The position numbers were made by a program, and so were the translations under genes. This document shows positions 16,169-23,222 of a stretch of 64,000 nucleotides of DNA, piece by piece. Position 1 is the first letter of the stretch. The number at the start of each line of letters is the position of its first letter. The stretch covers positions 30,339-94,338 of the forward strand of contig CAJUIP010000009.1 in NCBI GenBank assembly GCA_910586315.1, given 5' to 3'. Below the pieces are notes generated by a model. It ran no database searches and was not told the origin of the DNA. It saw only the letters and a list, made by a program, of their open reading frames with translations. The DNA is from an uncultured Lachnospiraceae bacterium (GTDB lineage Bacteria > Bacillota > Clostridia > Lachnospirales > Lachnospiraceae).

Positions 16169-17269
16169 ATGAAATTGAGAAAGGTTATGGCCTTCACTCT
16201 CGCAGGCGCTATGGCCGTTACAGGTTTAACGGCATGCGGCGGCAATTCCGCCGACACGGCAACAACAGCCGCGGCAGCAGGCACAACAGCTGCCGCAGCA
16301 GATGCAGGTACAACAGCGGCCGCGGCAGATTCAGGCAGTGCAGATGCAGACATTGTTCTTCAGGTCGCATTCGAAAATTCCATCTCTGAGCCGGTTGGGC
16401 AGGGCTGGGTAAAAGCACAGGAGATCATCAAGGAAAAATCCGGCGGCACCATGGCCATCGAGGTTTATCCGGATTCCCAGTTAGGCGACAAGTCCTCCCT
16501 GATCGACTCTATGTTACTGGGCGAGAACGTTTGTACCCTGGCTGACGGCGCTTTCTATGCGGACTATGGTGTACCGGATTTCGGTATCGTGTTCGGACCG
16601 TTCCTGTTCGACAGCTGGGAGCAGTGCTGGACTTTAATTGAGTCTGACTGGTACAAAGATCAGTGTGCAAAGCTGGAAGAAAAAGGCCTTAAGTTAATCG
16701 CCTCCAACTGGATTTACGGCGAAAGACATACGCTTACAAACGTTCCGGTAAATACCGTTGACGATTTAAAGGGATTAAAGATTCGTGTTCCTTCCAATGA
16801 AATTCAGTCCAAGGGCTTTGATGTTCTGGGCGCTACCTCCACAGGTATGGCACTCGGCGATGTTTACCAGGCTCTTCAGACAAAGACCATCGACGGCGCT
16901 GAGAATCCTCTTGCAACTCTGTACGGAAGAAAGCTTCATGAGGTCGCACAGTACTTAATTCTTGACGGACATGTAAAGAACTTCACCACATGGGTTGTTT
17001 CCGCTGACTGGTTCAACAGCTTAACCGAAGAGCAGCAGAACTGGCTCATTGAGACAGCAACAGAGGCCGGTGAGTATAACAATGAAGTACAGCAGGCAGC
17101 TGAGGCCGATTATCTCCAGAAGATGAAAGACGAAGGCGTTACTGTTGTGGAGCCGTCCGAAGAAGTTCTCGCAGGCTTTAAGGAGAAGGCACAGCCCTTC
17201 TATGAGATGGACTTTGGCTGGACAGACGGCCTTTATGACACGGTAAAGGCAGCTATGGGTGCAAATTAA
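16169..17269 (+). CDS. dctP: TRAP transporter solute-binding lipoprotein DctP
   Basis: This is a 366-residue lipoprotein (VTGLTACGG, lipidated Cys near 22). An Ala/Thr-rich tether with repeated TTAAAADAG units (about residues 25-55) precedes the DctP domain (LKGLKIRVPSNEIQSKGFDV near residue 205). It binds the substrate of the TRAP system encoded next to it. Upstream in-frame codons back to 16094 lack a binding site; ACGGAGGG precedes the ATG at 16169. It is clearly diverged from the DctP at 2590, so the two systems probably bind different acids. Confidence 0.92.
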   Translation: MKLRKVMAFTLAGAMAVTGLTACGGNSADTATTAAAAGTTAAAADAGTTAAAADSGSADADIVLQVAFENSISEPVGQGWVKAQEIIKEKSGGTMAIEVYPDSQLGDKSSLIDSMLLGENVCTLADGAFYADYGVPDFGIVFGPFLFDSWEQCWTLIESDWYKDQCAKLEEKGLKLIASNWIYGERHTLTNVPVNTVDDLKGLKIRVPSNEIQSKGFDVLGATSTGMALGDVYQALQTKTIDGAENPLATLYGRKLHEVAQYLILDGHVKNFTTWVVSADWFNSLTEEQQNWLIETATEAGEYNNEVQQAAEADYLQKMKDEGVTVVEPSEEVLAGFKEKAQPFYEMDFGWTDGLYDTVKAAMGAN

Positions 17270-17398
17270 TATAACCTTCATGCGCCCGGCTGCGGACATA
17301 CCGCCACACGGGAAGGTCTGGCGGGCGCATTTGTTATCCCTGAACATATGCCGCCTTTTTTGACGGCGGACGTTTATAGCAAAAGCGGGAGAAAAGAT

Positions 17399-17908
17399 AT
17401 GGAGAAAAAAGAAAACAAGGCCTTATCCATCCTTATGAATCTGGATATTGTCGTTGCCTCCGTAATTCTTGCAATCCTCATTGTTCTCACCTTTTTCGGT
17501 GTAATCTGGCGTTATATCTTTAACGCTCCCTTTACCTGGCTGGAAGAGGTGCAGACCTCCTGTATGGTGTGGATTGTATTTGCGGCGGCAGGTGCGGCGT
17601 TTCGGACCGGAAATCATGTGGCGATCGAAATGATTGTGGACATGATGCCGGAGAAGCTCCAGAAAATCATGGAGTGGCTGATTTCAGCGGTCGTGGTTGT
17701 GGTAATCGGCTATCTCTTTATCCAGAGCCTTGGATTTATCCAAGTGTTCTTAAAGAGCGGACGTTCCACCAGTATGTTAAAGATTCCGTATGCCTGGGTT
17801 TACGGAATTGCAATTGTATCCTATGTGGATATGATCATCAGCTATTTTTACAGTATTATCAAAGGTGTAAAATCTGAGGCAAAGGAGGCGGCAAGCAGCA
17901 ATGAGTAA
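17399..17908 (+). CDS. dctQ: TRAP transporter small permease DctQ
   Basis: The 169-residue four-helix protein carries the DctQ signature NAPFTWLEEVQTSCMVWIVF. GGGAGAAAAGAT precedes the ATG at 17399; an earlier in-frame ATG at 17348 lacks a site. It overlaps dctM by eight bases. The 130-bp gap after dctP shows an inverted repeat, TGCGCCCGGC near 17281 and a GCGGGCGCA arm near 17320, which may act as a stem-loop reducing downstream expression. Confidence 0.9.
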   Translation: MEKKENKALSILMNLDIVVASVILAILIVLTFFGVIWRYIFNAPFTWLEEVQTSCMVWIVFAAAGAAFRTGNHVAIEMIVDMMPEKLQKIMEWLISAVVVVVIGYLFIQSLGFIQVFLKSGRSTSMLKIPYAWVYGIAIVSYVDMIISYFYSIIKGVKSEAKEAASSNE

Positions 17909-19187
17909 TGTGTTAATGATCTCTGCAATCGTAATGCTGATCCTTCTGTTCCTTAAGGTTCCGGTATACATCGCCGTTCTCGGCGGTTCCATGGTCTACT
18001 TCGTAATGAATCCGGATATCAACTCCGTGGTATTCGCGCAGCAGGCCATCATTGGTACAGAAAAAATCTCCCTTATGGCGATTCCGTTCTTTATCTGTGC
18101 AGGTATTTTCATGAACTACACAGGTGTTACAAAGAGAATCATGGATTTCTGTGAGGTGGTAACCGGCCGTCTTCCCGGCGGTCTTGCACAGGTAAACGTT
18201 CTTCTCTCCACGGTTATGGGCGGCTTATCCGGCTCCAATATTGCTGATGCGGCCATGGAGTCCAAGATGATGGTTCCCGAGATGACAAAGAAGGGCTTCT
18301 CCCTGGAGTTTTCCAGCGTGGTAACCGCGGCTTCTTCCATGATTACACCGCTTATCCCTCCGGGAATTGCAATGATTCTTTATGGATGTATTGCAAACGT
18401 TTCCATCGGCAAGTTATTTATTTCCGGCTTCGGCGTTGGCGGGCTTCTCTGCATCACCATGATGATTCTGGTGGGTGTGATCTCCAAAAAGCGCGGCTAT
18501 GGCATTCTTTCCACAGAAAAGCTTACCTGGACCAGATTCTGGACAGCGTTAAAACCTGCGATTCTGCCGCTGTTACTTCCTATTATTATTATCGGCGGTA
18601 TCCGTATCGGTATTTTCACCGCTACGGAGGCAGGAGCGGTTGCCATCCTCTATGCGGCGTTCCTGGGTATTCTTTACCGTGAAATGCATGTGAAGGACAT
18701 GGTCCAGGGCTTAAAGGAGACTGTTGCCTCCACAGCCTCTATCATGTTAATTGTATCCGCGGCGTCTGTATTTTCCTGGATCCTTACCAAAGAGAGAATT
18801 CCCCAGACGCTGACTGCCTGGATGTTAGCGAACATTCACAGCAAATACGTGTTCCTGATCGTTGTAAACATCTTCCTGCTGATTGTAGGTATGTTTATTG
18901 AGGGGAATGCATCCATGATCATTCTGGTTCCCCTTCTGGCTCCCATCGCGGCCCAGTACGGAATCAACGAGATTCAGTTTGCGATGATCTACATTTTCAA
19001 TAATGCCATCGGCGCGTTATCGCCGCCAATGGGCACTCTGATGTTTGTAACCTGCTCCATCACCAAGTGTAAGACAGCGGCATTTATTAAAGAAGCAGTT
19101 CCCTTCTACATTCTGCTTGTCGTGAATCTGCTGCTCCTCACCTGGTTCGAGCCTTTTACCACATTCCTGGTAAATCTGTTCTATTAA
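17901..19187 (+). CDS. dctM: TRAP transporter large permease DctM
   Basis: The 428-residue protein has about twelve membrane helices. Family landmarks are MGGLSGSNIADAAMESKMM near residue 110, TPLIPPGIAMILYG near 150 and NNAIGALSPPMGTLMF near 370. It forms the channel of the second TRAP system and overlaps dctQ by eight bases. uxaB follows after 91 bp. Confidence 0.94.
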   Translation: MSNVLMISAIVMLILLFLKVPVYIAVLGGSMVYFVMNPDINSVVFAQQAIIGTEKISLMAIPFFICAGIFMNYTGVTKRIMDFCEVVTGRLPGGLAQVNVLLSTVMGGLSGSNIADAAMESKMMVPEMTKKGFSLEFSSVVTAASSMITPLIPPGIAMILYGCIANVSIGKLFISGFGVGGLLCITMMILVGVISKKRGYGILSTEKLTWTRFWTALKPAILPLLLPIIIIGGIRIGIFTATEAGAVAILYAAFLGILYREMHVKDMVQGLKETVASTASIMLIVSAASVFSWILTKERIPQTLTAWMLANIHSKYVFLIVVNIFLLIVGMFIEGNASMIILVPLLAPIAAQYGINEIQFAMIYIFNNAIGALSPPMGTLMFVTCSITKCKTAAFIKEAVPFYILLVVNLLLLTWFEPFTTFLVNLFY

Positions 19188-19278
19188 AAGCCGGAAAGCG
19201 CCTGCCAGACGGACGTCCCATGGATGTTGTCTGGCAGGTTCCATATCCGGCCGGTCAATGAGAGAAAGGAAGATATGT

Positions 19279-20778
19279 ATGGAACGCCTGAATTATGAAG
19301 TATTGAAAAAATCTGGTTATGATGGATATATTCTTGAGAAGGCACCGGAAAAGGTTTTACAGTTCGGGGAAGGAAATTTCCTCCGTGCATTTGTGGACTA
19401 CTGGTTTGATCTTGCCAATGAAAAGGCGGGCTGGAACGGAAAATGCGTTCTGGTACAGCCCATCGCCCCCGGCCTCGCAAAAATGATCAACGAGCAGGAA
19501 GGCCTTTACACTCTGTATCTTCGCGGAAGCGAAAAGGGGCAGAAGGTGGACGCAAAGAGAGTGATTTCCAGCGTAAGCCGCTGCTTAAATCCCTATGAGA
19601 AGGACGACTATGAGAAGATGATGGAGGCTGCCGCGAGCGACGATCTGGAAATCATTGTTTCCAATACCACAGAGGCCGGAATCCAGTATGATCCGTCCTG
19701 CAAAAAGGATGACTGCCCTCCGTCAAGCTTCCCGGCAAAGCTGACACAGGTTCTCTACCACCGCTATCAGGCAAAGAAGCCCGGCATTATCATGCTTGCC
19801 TGCGAGCTGATCGACAATAACGGAAAAGAACTGTTAAAGTGTGTGAACCAGTACATGGACCAGTGGGGGCTGGAAGACGGCTTTAAGAAGTATGTCAATG
19901 AGGACTGCACCTTCTGCGGCTCGCTGGTTGACCGCATCGTTCCGGGCCGTATCCGCGACCCCAAAGAGGTTGCCGCGCTGGAAGAAAAGCATGGCTATGA
20001 GGACCCGCTTTTAGATGTCGGCGAGGTGTTCGGTGTCTGGGTGATCGAAGGCGATGAGAAGTTAAACGATGTTCTTCCCTTCAAGAAAGCAGGCCTTCTT
20101 GACAAGGTATTCGTAACTCCCGATATGAGCCCCTATAAGAAGAGAAAGGTTCGTATCTTAAACGGCGCCCATACCGGCTTTGTTCTCGGCGCGTATCTGG
20201 CCGGCGAGGATATCGTCCGCGACTGCATGAACGATGAGACCATCAGAGGCTTCATGAACAAGATGCTGTATGACGAGGTGATTCCGACGCTTCCGCTTGA
20301 TAAGAAAGACCTGATGGAATTTGCCGCGGCGGTTACGGACCGCTTCAACAATCCGTTTGTAAACCATGAGTTAATGAGTATTTCTTTAAACTCCACATCC
20401 AAATGGAAAGCCCGCAATATGCCCTCTTTCCTGGCATATATTGAGGAGAAGGGAGAGCTTCCGGAGTGCCTGACCATGTCCCTGGCTGCCTATATCGCGT
20501 TTTACAGCAATGAGATTCAGGCTCTCACCGATGCAGGCCTTGTGTGCAGACGTCCGGCAGGAAATGAGTATACCGTGAGTGATGACCGCTGGGCTCTGGA
20601 ATTTTACTATGCCCATAAGGACGATTCCGCGGAGGAACTGGTACATGCCGTACTGGCCAATGAAAAGATGTGGGATCAGGATCTGACAAAGATCTCCGGT
20701 CTGAAAGAGACCGTAATCTCTGATTTAAAGAAGATTCGCACGGAAGGAGCAAAGGCCGCATACGCGAGCTGCCTGTAA
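19279..20778 (+). CDS. uxaB: Tagaturonate reductase (altronate oxidoreductase)
   Basis: The 499-residue polyol/mannitol-dehydrogenase-family enzyme starts MERLNYEVLKKSGYDGYI. It has the NAD-loop region VLQFGEGNFLRAFVDYWFD (residues 24-42) and the active-site segment KKRKVRILNGAHTGFVLGAYLAG (near 285), with the catalytic Lys and His of this family. It reduces D-tagaturonate to D-altronate with NADH. AAAGGAAG precedes the ATG at 19279. It sits directly before uxaA, which uses its product. Confidence 0.93.
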   Translation: MERLNYEVLKKSGYDGYILEKAPEKVLQFGEGNFLRAFVDYWFDLANEKAGWNGKCVLVQPIAPGLAKMINEQEGLYTLYLRGSEKGQKVDAKRVISSVSRCLNPYEKDDYEKMMEAAASDDLEIIVSNTTEAGIQYDPSCKKDDCPPSSFPAKLTQVLYHRYQAKKPGIIMLACELIDNNGKELLKCVNQYMDQWGLEDGFKKYVNEDCTFCGSLVDRIVPGRIRDPKEVAALEEKHGYEDPLLDVGEVFGVWVIEGDEKLNDVLPFKKAGLLDKVFVTPDMSPYKKRKVRILNGAHTGFVLGAYLAGEDIVRDCMNDETIRGFMNKMLYDEVIPTLPLDKKDLMEFAAAVTDRFNNPFVNHELMSISLNSTSKWKARNMPSFLAYIEEKGELPECLTMSLAAYIAFYSNEIQALTDAGLVCRRPAGNEYTVSDDRWALEFYYAHKDDSAEELVHAVLANEKMWDQDLTKISGLKETVISDLKKIRTEGAKAAYASCL

Positions 20779-20782
20779 TCAT

Positions 20783-22261
20783 ATGAAAACGATTCAAATT
20801 TCTGAGCTGGATAATGTGGCAGTTGCCCTGCATCCCATCGAAAAGGGAGAAACCGTCACCGCAGGCGGGTTTACGGTAACTGCCCTGGAAGAGATTCCCC
20901 AGGGGCATAAAATCGCCCTTCGTGCCATCAAAAACGGCGAAAATATCATGAAATACGGGTTCCCCATCGGCCATGCGACGGCTGATGTGAAGCCCGGCAC
21001 ATGGATGCATACCCACAACGTATGTACAAACCTGGAAGGCGAAATGGAGTATACTTACAATCCGAACCTCCAGTTTCCAAAGCCCGTGGAGCCGGAAACC
21101 TTTATGGGCTTTAAGAGAAAGGACGGCCGTGCCGCCATCCGCAACGAGATCTGGATTATTCCCACTGTCGGCTGTGTAAACGACGTGGCAAAAAAAATGG
21201 TGCGGGACAATCAGGACCTAGTGGCAGGCACCATTGACGGCCTTTACACTTTCCCCCATCCGTTTGGATGCAGCCAGACAGGGGAGGACCATGCACAGAC
21301 CAGAAAGCTTCTGGCCGCTCTGGTCCGTCATCCCAATGCGGCCGCCGTGCTGGTTCTGGGGTTAGGCTGTGAGAATCTGACCCATGAGCAGTTCCTTGCG
21401 GAGCTTGGGGAGTACGATAAGGACAGAGTAAAGTTCTTAATCTGCCAGGAGGCGGAGGATGAATTTGCAGAGGGAAGAAAGCTTTTAGAGCAGTGTGCGG
21501 AATATGCCTCTCAGTTTAAACGGGGGCCCATCCCGGTCAGCGAGCTGGTCATCGGTATGAAGTGCGGTGGTTCCGACGGACTTTCGGGCATTACCGCAAA
21601 TCCCGCCGTCGGACGGTTCAGTGATATGATGGCGGCCCGCGGCGGCTCCACCGTGCTCACAGAGGTGCCGGAGATGTTCGGCGCGGAGGGCTTCCTCATG
21701 AACCGCTGCGCCAGCCGCGAGGTGTTTGACAAGGCGGTGAGCATGATTAACGGCTTCAAAAACTACTTTATCAGCCATCATGAGGTGGTTTACGATAACC
21801 CCAGTCCCGGCAACCGCCAGGGAGGCATCACCACCCTGGAGGACAAGTCCTGCGGCTGTGTTCAGAAGGGCGGCACGGCCCCGATTATGGACGTAATCGG
21901 TTATGGCGACCCGGTTGTGACAAAGGGCCTCAACATGCTTTACGGGCCGGGAAATGACCTGGTATCCGCGACGGCGATGACCGCGGCGGGAGCCCATATG
22001 ATTCTTTTCACCACGGGACGCGGAACACCTTTTGGAGCCCCGGCGCCTACTTTAAAGCTTGCCACAAACAGCCAGCTTGCCCAGAAGAAAAAGGGCTGGA
22101 TTGACTTTGACGCGGGCCCCATTGCCGACGGAGAATCGATTGACGACGCGGCAAAACGGCTTATGAGCCTGGTCATCGAAGTGGCGAACGGTAAGCTCAC
22201 GAAGGCGGAGGAAAAGGGATTCCGGGAGATTTCTATTTTCAAGGACGGAGTTGTTCTGTAA
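20783..22261 (+). CDS. uxaA: Altronate dehydratase
   Basis: The 492-residue protein combines an N-terminal SAF domain (residues 1-95, GHKIALRAIKNGENIMKYGFPIG) with the large UxaA domain (TFMGFKRKDGRAAIRNEI, FPHPFGCSQTGED, MKCGGSDGLSGITANPAVG, EDKSCGCVQKGGTAPI). Conserved Cys residues support the iron-dependent catalysis known for this family. It dehydrates D-altronate to 2-keto-3-deoxygluconate. It starts four bases after the uxaB stop and ends the operon. Confidence 0.95.
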   Translation: MKTIQISELDNVAVALHPIEKGETVTAGGFTVTALEEIPQGHKIALRAIKNGENIMKYGFPIGHATADVKPGTWMHTHNVCTNLEGEMEYTYNPNLQFPKPVEPETFMGFKRKDGRAAIRNEIWIIPTVGCVNDVAKKMVRDNQDLVAGTIDGLYTFPHPFGCSQTGEDHAQTRKLLAALVRHPNAAAVLVLGLGCENLTHEQFLAELGEYDKDRVKFLICQEAEDEFAEGRKLLEQCAEYASQFKRGPIPVSELVIGMKCGGSDGLSGITANPAVGRFSDMMAARGGSTVLTEVPEMFGAEGFLMNRCASREVFDKAVSMINGFKNYFISHHEVVYDNPSPGNRQGGITTLEDKSCGCVQKGGTAPIMDVIGYGDPVVTKGLNMLYGPGNDLVSATAMTAAGAHMILFTTGRGTPFGAPAPTLKLATNSQLAQKKKGWIDFDAGPIADGESIDDAAKRLMSLVIEVANGKLTKAEEKGFREISIFKDGVVL

Positions 22262-22298
22262 GATTGTAAAGTTGTAATATAAGGTATTTGTAAAAACG

Positions 22299-22337
22299 GC
22301 TTCGGCAAAGGCGGTTTCGCCTCTGCCGGGGCTTTTT
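22299..22337 (+). terminator. Intrinsic terminator after uxaA
   Basis: A GCTTCGGCA arm pairs with TGCCGGGGC, with an inner AGGCGGTTTCGCCT hairpin, followed by TTTTTT. Confidence 0.85.
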
Positions 22338-22413
22338 TGTGATGCGCCGGACATTTTTCCTTTGGGCAATCGGGAAAATGGGCAAATAATTGGATTTCAG
22401 ACACGCTCTAATA

Positions 22414-22450
22414 CAAAAAACCGACAATCTGAATTTCAGATTATCGGTTT
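22414..22450 (-). terminator. Terminator of the tRNA-Pro/tRNA-Glu unit
   Basis: Arms of about 16 bp (22418-22433 and 22435-22450, one internal mismatch) are followed on the minus strand by GGTTTTTTGT. It directly follows tRNA-Glu. Confidence 0.85.
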
Positions 22451-22457
22451 CTATAAG

Positions 22458-22529
22458 TGACCTGTCCGGGAATCGAACCCGGGTTTACGCCGTGAGAGGG
22501 CGTCGTCTTGACCGCTTGACCAACAGGCC
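22458..22529 (-). tRNA. tRNA-Glu (anticodon CTC)
   Basis: The 72-nt cloverleaf has acceptor GGCCTGT/ACAGGTC with one G:T pair, the T-loop GGTTCGATTCC, and the anticodon loop CTCTCAC on a CGCC/GGCG stem, giving CTC at 34-36. CCA is not encoded. It follows tRNA-Pro in the same transcript. Confidence 0.93.
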
Positions 22530-22535
22530 GTAAAA

Positions 22536-22609
22536 TCGAGGCGACAAGATTCGAACTTGCGGCCTCTGCGTCCCGAACGCAGCGCTCTACCAAACTGAGC
22601 CACGCCTCG
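22536..22609 (-). tRNA. tRNA-Pro (anticodon CGG)
   Basis: The 74-nt cloverleaf has acceptor CGAGGCG/CGCCTCG, D-arm GGCTCAGTTTGGTAGAGC, and anticodon loop TTCGGGA on CTGCG/CGCAG, giving CGG. The T-loop is AGTTCGAATCT. CCA is not encoded. It is six bases upstream of tRNA-Glu. Confidence 0.94.
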
Positions 22610-22726
22610 ATGTGATGTGCTCGTATCAGTGAGCTTGTTTATAATATCATGGAAATGGAAAAAAAGCAAGCAAAATTTGTAAATTCCTTTTGTAAATTTT
22701 GGTAGAAGTTTGTTGGTAAATAGTGT

Positions 22727-22732
22727 ATACTG
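22727..22732 (+). promoter_or_regulatory. Probable -10 of the small-peptide (toxin) transcript
   Basis: TATACT preceded by TAGTG. No good -35 lies at 16-18 bp (TTGGTA is 21 bp away). It would give a leader of about 40 nt before the TTG start at 22779. Confidence 0.4.
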
Positions 22733-22775
22733 GTTTCGCTGTCTCCCTACACTGCACAGCAGGAAGGGGGTGTAT

Positions 22776-22800
22776 AACTTGGATTTTATATTTAACTTCT
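22776..22800 (+). repeat. Direct repeat DR1 spanning the small-peptide start codon
   Basis: AACTTGGATTTTATATTTAA followed by CTTCT is repeated at 22928-22950 with a three-base deletion. DR1 covers the TTG start at 22779. In par/Fst loci such repeats let the antisense RNA pair with the toxin mRNA at its translation start. Confidence 0.7.
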
Positions 22801-22874
22801 TTCTTTCGATTATGGCGAGTGTAGCTGGTAACTACATAAGCAAATGGCTAGGTCGGAAGAATAAAGACAGCTAG
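22779..22874 (+). CDS. 31-residue hydrophobic peptide, probable type I toxin (Fst/par-like)
   Basis: The peptide begins MDFIFNFFLSIMASVAGNYI (with TTG start) and ends SKWLGRKNKDS: one membrane helix and a short charged tail. This is the architecture of Fst-type toxins. AGGAAGGGGGTG lies about eight bases before the TTG. A GC-rich hairpin follows ten bases after the stop, and a convergent promoter lies beyond the second repeat. I recognise the general family from Firmicutes; toxicity here is inferred. Confidence 0.68.
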   Translation: MDFIFNFFLSIMASVAGNYISKWLGRKNKDS

Positions 22875-22883
22875 CCTAAGAAT

Positions 22884-22916
22884 GAGCCCCCAGAGACTGG
22901 CATTCTCTGGGGGCTC
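22884..22916. terminator. Symmetric terminator between toxin and antisense RNA
   Basis: GAGCCCCCAGAGA (22884-22896) pairs perfectly with TCTCTGGGGGCTC (22904-22916) around a seven-base loop. Weak T-rich tails occur on the plus side (TCTTTG) and less on the minus side. It is placed as a shared terminator of two convergent RNAs. Confidence 0.75.
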
Positions 22917-22988
22917 TCTTTGTGCACAACTTGGTTATATTTAACTTCCTGGTGCTATTATACTACTCCGTTTTTTTATAAATGTCAA
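22917..22988 (-). ncRNA. Candidate antisense RNA antitoxin and its promoter
   Basis: On the minus strand TTGACA (plus strand 22983-22988) is 17 bp from TAGTAT (22960-22965) and 20 bp from a perfect TATAAT (22957-22962). Transcription would start near 22950, exactly at the end of repeat DR2 (22928-22950), run through the complement of DR2 and end in the shared hairpin at 22884-22916. The RNA would thus pair with both DR1 and the terminator stem of the toxin mRNA. Confidence 0.55.
22928..22950 (+). repeat. Direct repeat DR2 downstream of the small-peptide terminator
   Basis: AACTTGGTTATATTTAACTT then CCT; copy of DR1 (22776-22800) lacking three bases. It lies at the expected 5' end of the antisense RNA. 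The following stretch to 23145 is very AT-rich and carries no ORF I support. Confidence 0.7.
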
Positions 22989-23145
22989 TAGATTTGCTTC
23001 TTGTAGATGCCCATTCCCACAGTAAGCGCGGTTACGGAAAATGTCGTAAAAGTTCGAATAATCTATAAATAAAATATAAATATTCCTAAAATAAAAGCAT
23101 ATAATTCTAAACAAAATGCAAATAAAATAAAAATAAGAATATTCA

Positions 23146-23174
23146 TTGAAATAAAACGATAATTCTGATAAAAT
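23146..23174 (+). promoter_or_regulatory. Promoter of the glycine-betaine transporter operon
   Basis: TTGAAA (23146-23151), 17-bp spacer, TAAAAT (23169-23174). The preceding roughly 110 bases are extremely A-rich and could act as UP elements. Confidence 0.7.
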
Positions 23175-23222
23175 AGAAATAATTACCGAAAATCAGCAAA
23201 AACAGAACAGGGGGTGGCTGGA

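Noticed and set aside
17270..17398. A riboswitch in the gap between dctP and dctQ
   Set aside because: Only a simple stem is visible with no known aptamer core; intra-operon hairpins after binding-protein genes are common.
22884..22916. Terminator of a longer tRNA or housekeeping transcript
   Set aside because: The tRNAs run away on the minus strand and have their own terminator; position ten bases after the small ORF ties the hairpin to that ORF.
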